The translations under genes and the position numbers were made by a program. The notes under the pieces were generated by a model, which was not told the origin of the DNA, made no database searches, and was given only the letters and a program-made list of their open reading frames with translations. A DNA stretch of 64,000 nt from Pisaster brevispinus (Eukaryota; Echinodermata; Asteroidea; Forcipulatida; Asteriidae). Of the stretch, positions 14,140 through 25,024 are shown one piece after another. The stretch spans positions 186,001 to 250,000 of the forward strand of contig JAMKCF010000063.1 in assembly GCA_023634235.1 (NCBI GenBank), given 5' to 3'. Numbering within the stretch: the first letter of the stretch is position 1; each line of letters starts with the position of its first letter.

Positions 14140-14174
14140 CGAATTTGTTATCAAACAAATTCTTATTTCTAGTT

Positions 14175-16122
14175 AGGTGTTCGGGCAATCCGCCCGGAAC
14201 ACCTCTTGTTTTTGTTCCGGTTTTCTATTCTTATGTTTGTTCTAAAAAAAAATACACACAAACGTTGTCCGCTAATGTTTAGCTTTTTCCCAAGCTCGTA
14301 TGGTCATGAAACTTGGCGATCATTTTACACATGATTAGTGGATGAAACAGAATTTTTCACGTAATGATGACGTCATCTGATGATTTATTAGGTAATTAAA
14401 AGTAATTAATTTTTCAACAAACATAACTCAAAGACCGCGGACTTTCAATTCTTTCTTTTTTCTTGAATCTAAAGAACATTGGATACTAATCATTTTGTAC
14501 ATGGGAATGAATACATTTTAAGATGTATTTCTAGGTGAAAACGAGCGTTAAAATATTGAAATCTAGACCAATACCGAGCGCACAGTGTGGCATCCAATCC
14601 AGTATGACGTGCACACAAAACCGCACAACGTGCAGCATGCAGCCATACATTGTGTGCAAATACTGGAAAGCCCATTGAATATCATTGCGTTGTTTATTCG
14701 TGTATGTACATGTAGAAACAACACGTTGTCCCGCGCTTAAACCCAAACTCATTCAAAGTTCAGTGTGAATTTGGTTCCGTTATGCTCGTCTAATGGCTTA
14801 ATGGAAAACAAGGAATAAAAGAGGAGGTTTTACTGAGATGTCCACCTGCTTTAGGTATTTGTATTACTTTGACTAAATGACAAAAACTTCAACTGAAAAA
14901 GAACGAAATTGGTTTATTTCTCATCAAACACCGAGACCCACGTCACGTTGATCGACGTGACCGTGCCTGCCAAAGGCGCTCTAGGCCCTCTGAGTATGCC
15001 CTTCAGACACGGTGATTAAAATGGTAAGCTTTATTTCAAAATCACCGTTAAACAGAGGGGGCATTCCTTTTTTTCGTCTACAATAATGTTGATATGTTTC
15101 ATCCATGAACTTTCCTAGTGGTTCTTTTGTTTTGTTTTTACTTTCAAAAATCATTATTTTGTCATGGTTTAATATTCAACTATCGGATTGAATTGATGCT
15201 AATCCCCGCTCAGGTATATTATGTATATGTACTGTGCATGGGAAAAAAACATAACTCGTGAACAAAAAAGGTTTTGACTTTAAGCTAACCATGTACTTAG
15301 ACCTTAGTGTGTCAATGAAACCACAGAGGTTTTCGGCATGATTACGTCATCAATGACGTCATAACATTGAATCAATGTTTAATTTTTACAAAAAAACATC
15401 TGGAAAACTATAACTACTACATACCAGATCTTTGGTCCATGTGAAAGACCATGGAGTGTATTTTTTTAATTTTACACAAAGTGTGACCCTCTGTGACCTT
15501 TACTTCTGGTCGAAACTGAAATGTGCTTATTCTATACTTAAAAACGTCATATCTCATTAACCAAAAAAGGGTTGAGACCTATTATTTTCGGGATGATGAT
15601 GACTCGATGGCGTCCTTACATTAAATTAACCTTTAGTATACAAACATTTTACATCCGGGAAACCAATTTTGTTAGAACTTGCACCATCCCCAATGATTAC
15701 ACAAACTGTGTCCCCCTGTGAGCTTCAATTCTGGTCAAAACTGAGAGCTTAAGTAAAAATAATCACTCCCGGTCCTCGTTTTGAGGCCTGCAAACAATAT
15801 GATCTTGAAATCAAATGGTCCCTCTATATCGAATACAGTTTTACCCATAGGACTTTCAGTTCCAGCAAAACAATAACTAAAAGCCTGTATCAATTTCAAA
15901 AACTTAGCAGATACTTATGAATCTCAATGTCTTGATAATAAACTGAGCTATGAAAACGGAATGATTTCATTGGTTTTTAAATTTATCCAAGTTTTGATTT
16001 CAAATTCGAAACCTTCTACCATTCACTTTACGTATCAATTTGTCGTACTAAGTTATGTTTATTCGGTTTTCTCTTTGAAAACACTACAGCTGCTAACTCG
16101 AAAATGTCTACACCGAACACCT
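14175..16122 (+). repeat. array unit, hairpin start fused to B-type body
   Basis: Opens with GGTGTTCGGGC-AATCC-GCCCGGAACACC, then after only about 50 bases joins the B-type body at TATTCTTATGTTTGTTC. It is the last unit. After it the sequence reads AACTTAAGTCTAGTT and becomes unrelated single-copy DNA. Confidence 0.6.
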
Positions 16123-16500
16123 TGTTTTTGTTATGCAACAAAAACTTAAGTCTAGTTCTATCTCTCTCTATCAAAGGGACACATTGGGCGCTCTGGGATA
16201 TAAAAAACATTTGTTTTGAAATGAATGTGGTTGGAAAAGTATTTTAAAAGTAGACTACAGTGATTCGCAGAAATATTTCCATTTGTTGTATTTCAAAAGG
16301 AAAACTTGTGTTTTTCAATCACAACTCACTAATTACAAAACACATCATTAGGACACCAGACCAAGTAATTTATGGCTTGATGTCATTCTGCTTAGAAAAA
16401 TTGATACTCTTCAAAACAAAGCATTAAGATTTATGAAGTTTTACAAAATTACATCCTCTTAAATGATGGCATTCGTTATTTTATTTCCTTTTTATTTTAG

Positions 16501-16867
16501 TGACAATGAGGAAGCATCCGGTAGTCAGAAACCATCACCGTCTAAGAGTCGCATCCGCCGTATCACCTCGGACTCCAGCGACTCCGATGAAAGGAAGTCA
16601 AGATCCAAAGGTCAAGATCAAGCTTCTGGGTCTGAGTCCAAGGGGGAGAGTAAACCTCGTAGCAAGGCACTTCAGTCAGACAGTGATGAGGAATCAAGGG
16701 GGGAGGGTCAGAGGTCAGGTAGCGAAGCACAGGGATCAGGCAGTGAGGGTCAGAGATCAGATGCTGAATCGGGGAACAAGGAGTCAGCATCTGAAGGAGT
16801 GGGGTCCGGCGGGGAAGAAGCAGGGTCGGACGGAGCGACGTCTGGTAATGAAGGGGTCGCTGACTGA
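16501..16867 (+). CDS. acidic Ser-rich C-terminal exon, CTR9-tail-like
   Basis: An acceptor TTTTTATTTTAG ends at 16500. The exon (entered at the third base of a codon) stays open for about 122 residues and ends in TGA at 16865-16867. It encodes a disordered acidic tail: KSRIRRITSDSSDSDERKSR, then many SGSE/GSEGQ/SDEESRGEG repeats, with no globular domain. Tails of this kind close the Paf1-complex subunits. The ITSDSSDSDERK stretch resembles the human CTR9 tail (ISSSDDSSDEDK), and CTR9 exons occur downstream on the same strand. It could therefore be the last exon of an upstream CTR9 gene. LEO1 has similar acidic sequence and low-complexity tails are easily misassigned, so the gene assignment is tentative. 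Confidence 0.5.
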
Positions 16868-17240
16868 GGAGACCTCCTGTCTGTCAACTTCCATTGGACT
16901 ATCCACCAGATGCCAAGTGTCAGTGGCTGAAACACTCGCAATTAGACAAAAGGGTTCAGATTGTTTTCAGTGAGTTCAAGTTGGAAAAACTTGGCAGGAA
17001 GCTGCACATCTGACTTCCTCAAGGTCAGAATCTTTCTCCTTAAGATTTAAACAACTTGTGAAATATGTTTCAAATATTTCCCATTGAATTTGGATGGCTG
17101 AGAGTACAATCTCTTATAACCTGCCCACACTTTTTTGTTCACAAAAGCAATTTTCAATCAATTTGTTCCAGAGACAATCTTACAATGCTGAATTGATCTC
17201 AGATTTATAATTTTAAAAATGTTGATCATTTTTTTGCAAA

Positions 17241-17384
17241 TCAACCTGTGCGGCCAGCTTGGCCCAATCGACCGGTCATCCATCGGGAGTGAAGTCCTGC
17301 TGGAGTTTGTCTCTGATGAATCAAACTCCTTTCCAGGATACTCAGCTTGTTATACGGTGTTGCCATGGATCCCTGACTCTCCAT
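17241..17384 (+). pseudogene. CUB domain C-terminal half, decayed (D1)
   Basis: Encodes NLCGQLGPIDRSSIGSEVLL then EFVSDESNSFPGYSACYTVL, the second half of a CUB domain (Cys-Gly, a GSEVLLEF strand, SD-x-S, then a GYSA strand). CUB domains are extracellular beta-sandwich modules. Compared with the D2 copy, the first exon bases and the acceptor are replaced by unrelated T-rich sequence, and the donor CCAG/GTTTG has become CCATGTTTG. Both splice sites are therefore lost although the frame is open. Confidence 0.65.
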
Positions 17385-18660
17385 GTTTGTTGAGAAATGG
17401 GTGTTAAATCTCGGTGTAGGCAGTAAAAGTACCTTATTTTCCTTCATACTTGACGCGGCTTATCTGACTTCCACAGGTACAACAAAATCACTGCGTCTTT
17501 TCTAATGGTGTGTCTTATCTGGTATCACTATAGATCATTGTGATGATCACTGTGTGAAATTAAATTCATCCTCTAAAATGAGCCTTTCATTTGCTCAGGG
17601 TAATGTTGTCACATTATTTAAAACGCAGTGTGTAGTTATAAAGTGTAGTTTTTAAGGTTTAGCGTAGTTTTGAGGTAAGCAGCTGTACATGAGATTGGAC
17701 CTGTAGCCTAATTTCATTAAGCCTGTTATAGCACACATAAAATGTTATGCGCGCAGTATAAAATTGCTGAGCAGAAATAGGTTATCAGCCAAAATGTCAT
17801 AGAATAGGTTGCTACGCCTGGTACCTAATTGTTCAATTATCTGACTTTCAAATGTGCAACAAAAATCACTGCGTCTTTTCTAATGATGGGCCTCTGGTAT
17901 CACTATAGATCATTGTGATGATAACTATGTGAAATTAAATTTATCCTGTGAAATAAGCCTTTCATTTGCTCAGGGTAATGTTGTCACAAAGTAGCAGTTA
18001 TTGCTGCATTGCAAATAAACATATCCAAAGAAACTGATTACTGTTGGAGAGAGCTCACCAGTCTTTTGAATGTGATATCTAATTTTGTCATCTTTACCAT
18101 CTTATATTACTAGTAGTTGAGTACAAAGAAAGACACAGGTTTTCTCGTAGTTAGGCGCTAACAGCGTTTGTGTGTTCTGTGGGAAATCCTGTAGATATGG
18201 GTTCAAGACAAAAGCGTTGAGTTTCAAAACCGATTATCTCTGAACTTTTCAAATTTCAGCGTAGTGTGTCAACGTCTTCCATGTGCCAGCCCTTGCCATA
18301 TCTCTGACCGAAGACCTGCCTACACTACACCTCCTTCCAGCAGACTGTGGCTGTCAGATCCTCTTTACTCTCCCTCCAGAAGAGTGTAGTTATAAAGTGT
18401 AGTTTCAAGGTTTAGCATAGTTTTTAGGGTAAGCATCTGTATAAGAGATTGAACCTTTAGCCTAATTTCATAAAGCCTGTTAGCACACAAAAAATGCTAT
18501 CTGCAGTATAAAAATGCTGAGTAGACTCAAGTTATGACCCGCCAAAACGTCATGACGACTGGTACCTAACTTATATTGTACTTATCATCACTGTGATGTT
18601 CTCTTCTTCTTTTTTTTTCGCCTACATAAAAGTCGTAATTAAAGATAACGCTGACATCAG

Positions 18661-18833
18661 AGACTGGAATCATCCAATCACCGAGCAACGCTTCCAGAAC
18701 CCGTTACAAAACAACTCCCTTCTGTGCTTTCAACAATCATTGTCAAACTGACGTCCCATGGCAGTACGTGATGCTTTCCTTTAGTCAACTCAAACTTGAG
18801 TCCATTCTGCAATGCACGAAGGACTTCATTGAG
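18661..18833 (+). CDS. CUB domain N-terminal half exon
   Basis: Bounded by GACATCAG before 18661 and GAG/GTAAGA after 18833. After two phase bases it is open for 57 codons, starting TGIIQSPSNASRTRYKTTPF and ending LSFSQLKLESILQCTKDFIE. The pattern G-I-I-x-SP, Y, C, W, V-x-L-x-F-x-x-x-x-L-E, C-x-x-DF is a textbook CUB first half. The second half should follow in phase 0, and the 19848 exon fits that phase. D2 has a deletion exactly here, so this exon survives only in D1. As the rest of D1 is damaged it is probably a remnant of a secreted or membrane CUB protein. Confidence 0.65.
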
Positions 18834-19518
18834 GTAAGAACAGGGTTTTACCGTTAATTTGTCTCCAACTGATTTGACAGCTGAAAAAAATGTCTTTCGA
18901 TTTCAATTATTAAGATAGAATCAGAAGCGCACTGTATTTGTTAATCTTGTTGGTGAAGGCATGGGATCAAAACTACAACTGCTTTCCCACAGAAGGTCTG
19001 TAGCCAGCCTCTGTCTTTTACACGGATGTTTGCAAGGTAAACGTGCTACCTGTGTGTCCGACCTGGTTCCTCCTATCAGGATGTTTGAGTGTTAAACCAG
19101 GCTTTCTGCTTGTTAATCTTGCTTGGCTGAGATGTAGAACAAAAAGCAATCCAACAGCTTTATTCCATGTACATCTCTTTGGAACTCCTTACCTGTTAAA
19201 TCAACATTTCTCTCCATCCTACAATCTAAACTGATTTCAGACGCAAATCCTCCTTTAGCTCCCTAAGTTATTCTCATATTGAATGTTTTTTGTCTTGTAC
19301 GTAACCCCCAATACCAAGAGTGGCTTTTAGCCTTGTTTTGGGCAAATGTGCTTTCAAGTTATTAAAAAAACACAAGGTCGTAACTTGACAGGTCAAAAGG
19401 TCATATCTAACACGCTATAGCAAGCACACATTTTGCTCCACGCGATAAGGTCGTATCTCTTTTAATTGTTTTTTGCTTTCACTCATTTAATAGATGTTAA
19501 TTTTGCATCGGGGATAAA

Positions 19519-19758
19519 GAATATTAATTTTGGTTTTTTTACCCTACACAGATGTGTGTTAGCACTGTATACTCAGTACTTTCCTGAGTTATGTGAAAAA
19601 AAATTCACAGGCATAATACTCGGTAGGGATTCGAACCCGCGACCTTTGCAATTCTAGAGCAGTGTCTTACCAACTAGACCACCGAGATTGCCCGGGAAAG
19701 TACTGAGTATACAGTGCTAACACACATCGGTTTAGGGTAAAAACCAAAATTAATATTC
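19519..19758. mobile_element. foldback element with tRNA-like core
   Basis: Arms of about 65 bases starting GAATATTAATTTTGGTTTTT and closing with the reverse complement AAACCAAAATTAATATTC flank a minus-strand tRNA-like segment (A box TGGTCTAGTTGGTAAGAC, B box GGTTCGAATCC). The flanks TTCACTCATT and TTCACTTATT look like a target duplication, and the D2 copy shows the empty site (GCATTCACTTATTGCAC). This paralogous empty site directly supports an insertion after the D1/D2 duplication. Confidence 0.75.
19612..19700 (-). repeat. tRNA-like sequence inside the foldback element
   Basis: On the minus strand it reads GGTGGTCTAGTTGGTAAGAC, then CACTGCTCTAGAATTGC, then GGTCGCGGGTTCGAATCC, with both internal RNA polymerase III boxes. 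I do not call it a functional tRNA, because its ends run into the inverted arms without a proper acceptor stem. Confidence 0.6.
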
Positions 19759-19847
19759 TTTCACTTATTGCACCACCAACAAAAATTTCAATTGCAACCT
19801 GGCTCCACTGACATAGTGAAATCTTTTCTTTTTGTGTGTGTGTTCAG

Positions 19848-19960
19848 ATTCAGGACGTGATACCCAAGAAGCGTCTGTCTTCTGTGGGGATGCAAATACT
19901 TTCACTTGGATCACCGAGGGGAGTGAAGTCATCGCAAAATTCCAAACAGACGACGAGTAG
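19848..19960 (+). pseudogene. CUB domain C-terminal half, frameshifted (D1)
   Basis: Follows the acceptor TGTGTGTTCAG. It encodes TQEASVFCGDANTFTWITEG then SEVIAKFQTDD, the FCG and GSEVI-x-x-F-x-TDD signature of a CUB second half, and meets TAG at 19958-19960. D1 reads GTGATACCC where D2 reads GTGATAACCC: the missing base shifts the frame between the phase-0 entry and the CUB motif. The downstream motif is intact in D1 and broken in D2, so the two copies decayed separately. Confidence 0.65.
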
Positions 19961-20934
19961 TGCTTCCAAAGTTGCAGAGAGCTCGAGAGAAAGAGACATT
20001 TTCCTGTAAAGTGTTGGACATCAGAGTGGTTGGACGGCGGCTTTTTCCATGTATGAACTGAATTATGGCTATCAGTACAAAATTACTACTAGTACAGGTA
20101 GTGGTCAGCCTACATGTCTTTAATTTTTGTATAGTTTATTATCTGCTTGTCGTCAAACCAGGTTCATATTGTAATATTAATAATAATAACAATAATTTTG
20201 TAGATTACTTGAAATGGAATGCATGGGGGTGTTGACTGCGGTTTGGCTGGTGGGATTTGACTTGGAGGCATAGGTTTGTGAGTTTGTTGTGTGAATGATG
20301 ATGATTAGTGGGCCCTGTGTGTTAGGTAACTTATGCCTTCTTGCCCATCCAGTGTCATGCTATATATTTTATGTTCTCCGATCACGCATTCATGCATTTG
20401 CTTTCTTCGAGATAATAATTATTTGGTAGAGACTGAATATCTAGGAGTTGCCTTCATTTGTATTGACATTTTATTGACATACTTGCATTGTATAAGATAA
20501 TTAAATGTACATGTATGTGTTTTATTGACCGCCTGCACAACTCTCAACAGTTTGTGCAGGTGTTTACAGAGAGACTAAATCCCAGCCAGATCCACAGTCA
20601 ACATCCAAAAGCTGGATACACCTGTGTAGGACGTCACTTTAATCTTTCTAATCCATTTCTCTCATGATTTTACAGGGCTTTGAGGCACTAGGAAACCACA
20701 AGATTGTTCGTCTGAGTAGGGAGAAGCTATGGATAAGGCGTCTCCAGACCATTCAACCCCATGGTCTAAACAACCAAGAAGGAAATGTCTAATAACCTTT
20801 TGTCTTTGCCTTCTCCTTTTTACCACAGATAAGACCCCTCTAGTCTGCCTCATTCACTAATCAATTACTTTTCTCTCCCTCTTCCCATCATTTATTTTAT
20901 ACTTCTTGAGGCTTTGCATGATGAGGTATCAATG

Positions 20935-21604
20935 TATATTCAGTTTGCATTAACACCGTATGTATATCTACTAGCTGTGTAGATTTGTTCTTAAAGAACT
21001 AGGTCTTGCTTTTTAAACATTTTTTATTCTACTGCCGCAGAGTAGATTTGGAAATCGGGAGACTACTTCGGGAGACTACTTAGTTCTGAAAAGAACTGTC
21101 CAGCTTATAAGCTACTACCTGGGCGGTGGGTAGGAAATCGGCCGGGACTACTACTTTGGCTTCACAGTGGATCGGATCGAGGGGACTTCTCAGTATTAAC
21201 TTCATTGCCGCGGAGTGAGTTCTTAATTGGTCTCAACATTTAGACTAGCTTGCTCTAGTCATCGTCTCCTGACGATGACTAGAGCAAGCTAGTCGAAATG
21301 TTGAGACCAATTAAGAACTCACTCCGTGGCAGTAAAGTCAATAGCGAGAAGTCCCCTGGATCCTATCTACTATGAAGCTAAAGTAGTAGTCCCGGCCGAT
21401 TTCCTACCCTCCGCCCAGGTAGTAGCTAATAAGCTGGACAGTTCTTTTCAGAACTAAGTAGTCTCCCGAAGTAGTCTCCCGATTTCCAAATCTTTTCTGC
21501 GGCAGTAGAATAAAAATAAAATAAAAAGCAAGACCTAGTTCTTTAAGAACAAATCTACACAGCTAGTAGATATACACACGGTGATTACCGCAAACCGAAT
21601 ATAC
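20935..21604. mobile_element. large foldback (long inverted repeat) element
   Basis: Arms of roughly 315 bases meet near 21273 with almost no spacer. Shared arm phrases include GAACTAGGTCTTGC, GGAGACTACTTAGTTCT, AACTGTCCAGCTTA and GACTAGCTTGCTCTAGTC. The outer ends read TATTCAGTTTGC and GCAAACCGAATA. Related copies lie at 43102-44157 and 54475-54775. No coding frame is present; a non-autonomous element is inferred. Confidence 0.75.
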
Positions 21605-22091
21605 ATCATTTATTTTGTCTTTTGTATTCGTTCCTCTTGTGGTCAAACCAGCCCCTCCCCCACCCCCACCCCCTTTTGTTACCCTCCTTTTTGTTCATCC
21701 TCCTGCTTTCTCTGTGTGCTTTCATCTCTAACGTCTATCTCCACTCCACTTTTTATGTTTGTAGTCTTGTCATTTAGCCTTCAAGAAAGACTCTGCTAGG
21801 GTCGAAATGTCAGGCAACTATCTATTTTTGTGTGTGTAGTAGTTTTTCCATGATTTTTAGAGCCAATTTGTAGTAAGTTTTTTGCTGAGAATGTTTTATT
21901 CGTGCATATTTGTATTTAGAAGAACTGATTTTATGTCTGGTCATATTGTTACTTTCAGTGCGTATAATTATATACAGTGTATTTTCCTTATGTGTGAGGG
22001 ACTGTTTATGTATAACTTTCTTGTGTATGAATCTCACAAGTAAGTCAAATTGTGAGTTTGAGGTGCATATATAGTTTAAAGGTGTAAATCA

Positions 22092-22795
22092 ATGAAAATC
22101 AAGGTTGATATTTTTGACAATTTGCTTGATTCAGCCATGGTTTCTTATTTTCCCTTGAAAAGCTACAAGAGCCATGTTAATGACAAGCCTTGGCTTACAC
22201 CTCACATAAATATTTGTGACCGTCAAATTATGTTGGGTAATAGTTATTATTGGTATGACTCTGCTCTTTCATCGCTTGGCCTTGACTCTCTGGCTGGTAG
22301 GAGAGAGGCACACTGCAGGCGTTTTGCTAATGAACTTGCTAATAACCCTCACACTAAAGACCTCCTTCCCCCTACCAGGCATGAGAGTCATGGTCGAAAC
22401 CTCCGAAATAGTCATCATGTTTCAACCATCCCCACCAGATCCAGTCGTTTTAAAATTAGCCCTGTTCCTTATTTTATAGGTTTAATTCATTCTTAATTAT
22501 TTCTCCATTTTATTGTGTGTGGTGGTCTGAGTGAGGTTCTTATTTAATTTTGTTTTATTGAAACATTTATGTCACTGTTAATTATTCCATTTCCCTTTTA
22601 AACTACAGTGAGGTGTTTCTTTTGTTTATGTGGTTCTGTTTTTGTTTTAAAGGCGAGTGTGCAATCTGTTTTTCTTATCATTTTTTTGCTATTCAAAAAA
22701 GTATGTCATCGATTTTTTACTATTGTAATGACTCTGTAATTTGACCTTCAAGTCAGGAAGTTTGTCAATATTAATAAATCTTAAAATCTTAATCA
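22092..22795 (+). pseudogene. internally deleted LINE remnant
   Basis: One frame (22092-22496, 134 codons) joins two distant parts of a non-LTR retrotransposon ORF2: first SYFPLKSYKSHVNDKPWLTP, typical of the linker between endonuclease and reverse transcriptase, then directly the extreme C-terminus GLDSLAGRREAHCRRFANEL, NPHTKDLLPPTRHESHGRNL and RFKISPVPYFIGLI, ending in TAA. The reverse transcriptase core is missing, so the deletion happened to keep the frame. A T-rich 3' UTR follows and the element ends near AATAAATCTTAAAATCTTA at 22773-22793. Non-functional; CR1/L2-like by the style of its C-terminus. Confidence 0.75.
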
Positions 22796-22799
22796 TATA

Positions 22800-23535
22800 T
22801 AAATGTCATTTTCATAAATCCTTTCTAGGTCGCACTTGTTTGTTTTTATGGACCACTCGGGTCGCGTGGTCGTAAAGTAGGGAACCCAAGTGCGTCCTCA
22901 ATGTTCAATTGTCTCCTCCAACTTGGTTGTTAGAATATTTATAGTGAAAAGTTAAGTGTGAAGTCTCGACCTTTAGGCTCATTCTCTTTTTCATTTTAGC
23001 TTTAAGCAAGAGAGATCAAGAGCACATTTATTTTCTCTTGTTATTTTTCTTTATTTTGTACGAAGCATGACTCTGGCCATGCTCCAAATGCATTTCAGTA
23101 GGGAGGGATAGGGTCATAGAGCTATTTGTGAGTATCTGTATCAAATCATAACTTTATTCCAGAAATAATTTTAAATAGAAGGCCGGCCTCCTTTCCTTGT
23201 CTCTACATTAACTGTTAATTAAGTGAGGAGGGTCCTCATAAATTCCCTTATCTCTGCCAATTGCTTTGTTTTGCTTTGTTAATTGACTTTATGTTTATAA
23301 TATTGTATTTTGTTATGTTCCCTTTGGGGGAGAATTACAAGATGAGCGAGTACCTGCATTTCTGTTTCCATTTTGGAGTAATTTGTTTGTCTCTGAGTTT
23401 AGCAGGTAGTCCGCTCCCCTTCTGGCAGATAGGGATGAGCTCTTACAATACGTTGAGCCACTTTTTATAGCTCTTACATCCTTTTAAAGATTCTTTTGCA
23501 AAAAAAGTATAATCCCTGCATAAATAGGCAAAGAG
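22800..23535. other. no supported gene
   Basis: Only short, unrecognised frames. A local inverted phrase (CGCACTTG ... CAAGTGCG) occurs at about 22833-22894. Confidence 0.5.
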
Positions 23536-23539
23536 TAAA

Positions 23540-24470
23540 AATGGCATCTGAAAAACTGTGGTTAATTAACCACTAATTAGTGAGCCAAATTAGCCAGCTT
23601 CTATTCATAATGAAGGGTACAAATTCTTTTCAGAAAGGTAGTTGACTCAAAAGCACAGGCATTATAAATGGAAATGGTGTCTGTATATAGTTGTGGCTAT
23701 TTTTGAGCTGCCTTATTTGGTTCACTAATTAGTGGTTAAATACAGTTTTACAGAAGCTATTTTCCATCTATAGCAGGTACAATGCACATGCGGTTGAGTA
23801 AAACTACCTTTAAAAAAAAATTGTATCCTTCATTATCAGTAAAAAAAAAATAATAAGCCCAGGTTCTTGAAGACTGTTATAACCTGGGCACCACTTTTTT
23901 GAAGTAGCTTAATTGGTCCAGTAATCAGTGGTTAATTAAGTACAGTTATACAGACGCCATTCTCCATCTATAACACGCAAAATGGCCCATGCACTTTAAT
24001 TAGTCAACTGCCTCTTTGAACTGCTGGTTCAATCTGAGTTCGATCGGAGACGAACAATATTCAAACTGCTCAAAATGCTCTGACATGAATTCTGACTAAG
24101 ACAAATGGGTATTCTGAAGCAGCCGGTTCAATCTCATTAAACGAATGTTACACTGGGCACCAAATTTTGGAGTTGGTTAATATTTGGGTCCACTAATCGG
24201 CTGTTAATTAACCACATCTATGCAGATGTCATTTGCGTCTCACGTACATTTGCCTTAAGCGGTTGAGTAATAACTACCTCTAAGAATGTACTCTTCGTTA
24301 TTAATAAAAGTGTAAGTTTAAGCCCAGAATCTTGAAAACTGTCAAACTGAACATACCAAATTTTTGAGCTGGCAAATTTGGTCCATTGATTAGTGGTTAG
24401 TAGCACAGTTACATACGCCATTTTTCATCATAACACGCACAATTACATAACGCGGTTGAGTAAACTACTT
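23540..24470. repeat. diverged tandem repeat of about 220-260 bp
   Basis: Four to five degraded copies share the order: CACTAATTAGTGGTTAA, then ACAGTTATACAGACGCCAT, CATCTATAACACGCA, GCGGTTGAGTAA, ATTATCAGTAAAA, AAGCCCAG-TTCTTGAA, then ACTGGGCACCA. A related fragment in the opposite orientation is at about 46225-46345. Confidence 0.6.
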
Positions 24471-24479
24471 TTCTTTTCG

Positions 24480-25000
24480 ATATTTGATAGTTTATTGAAC
24501 ACATACACAATTGGATGCGTTCATACAAAAATAATTAAAAGGTAAGACAAGTGGTTAAAAGAAAAATATTAATTGTTGGGAAAAAATATTGATGTTAAAA
24601 ATTTATTATTATTATTCCAACGAAAAACTAGAAAAGGGAAAACAACTTTTTGATAAGTTCAGAAGTCCCCATCATGGCAATAGTGAAAAAGAAACCCGCT
24701 CTGAGACTATCATTGCAAGAGTAGTTGAATTTGGACACTTCCAATTTAATTTGTTAATTTAATTAACGTAAAGGTTGTCGATTACAAATTTAAGATTGAC
24801 AACATATTTTCATCTGCATAAAAACTATTATTAGTTCTTGAATGACGAAAGTGGTTAAATTTGTCTTTGTGTAAACGTATGCAGTTTTCAGATTACGATA
24901 ACATGCATATTATTTTACTTTTACTTATTTAATCTTAATTACTGAATTCAGAAAAGTTGCAAGATCAATGATGACTAGTTTCTCAATGTTTGAAGTACCC
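24480..25000. other. no supported gene; AT-rich
   Basis: A/T-rich sequence with an ATT run near 24605. It could include an old retrotransposon tail, but no motif proves this. Confidence 0.4.
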
Positions 25001-25024
25001 CCCTTCATTTTGCGCTTACTTTGA

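Larger units (their letters stand above)
4247..16122 (+). repeat. concatenated array of hairpin-capped repeat units
   Basis: Five blocks start with AGGTGTTCGG (4247, 5845, 9195, 12553, 14175) and each block or pair of blocks closes with CCGAACACCT or a one-base variant (5800-5809, 7147-7156, 9150-9159, 10537-10546, 12508-12517, 14130-14139, 16113-16122). Successive units are joined by linkers of about 35 bases that are themselves small hairpins (for example GAATTTGTTAT then AAAACAAATTC) ending in TTATGTCTAGTT. Two unit types, A (about 1.3-1.6 kb) and B (about 1.9-2 kb), share a central block with CTGATGGCTTAATGGAAAAC and a GTAAGCTTTATTT segment, and hybrids of the two occur. No transposase or other long open frame is present. 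I infer a non-autonomous mobile or satellite-like family that amplified in tandem. Confidence 0.75.
17040..22010 (+). repeat. segmental duplication, copy D1
   Basis: This block is collinear with 40.6-44.5 kb: shared landmarks are the CUB half-exon (17241 and 41046), GGTAAACGTGCTACCTGTGT (about 19035 and 41672), the second CUB half (19848 and 42183), GAATGCATGGGGGTGTTGAC (about 20217 and 42495), the foldback element and the C-rich CCAGCCCCTCCCCC tract. D1 carries a tRNA-like foldback insertion and about 400 bases (around 18620-19030) absent from D2. The two copies share orientation. Confidence 0.8.

Noticed and set aside
16500..16973. 157-codon frame overlapping the acidic exon
   Set aside because: It is a shadow frame of the acidic repeats; the acceptor and the acidic Ser-rich composition favour the frame ending at 16867.
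18240..18370. Possible extra Cys-rich exon after TTTCAG at about 18258
   Set aside because: Two frames are open (VVCQRLPCASPCHISDRRPA and LPADCGCQILFTLPPEEC), but neither has a convincing donor, and D2 retains only a displaced fragment.
20935..21604. Hammerhead-ribozyme-like core (CTGACGA ... GAAA) around the central hairpin of the foldback elements
   Set aside because: There is an extra T between the CTGACGA box and the stem, and no stem III with a cleavage triplet at the right distance.
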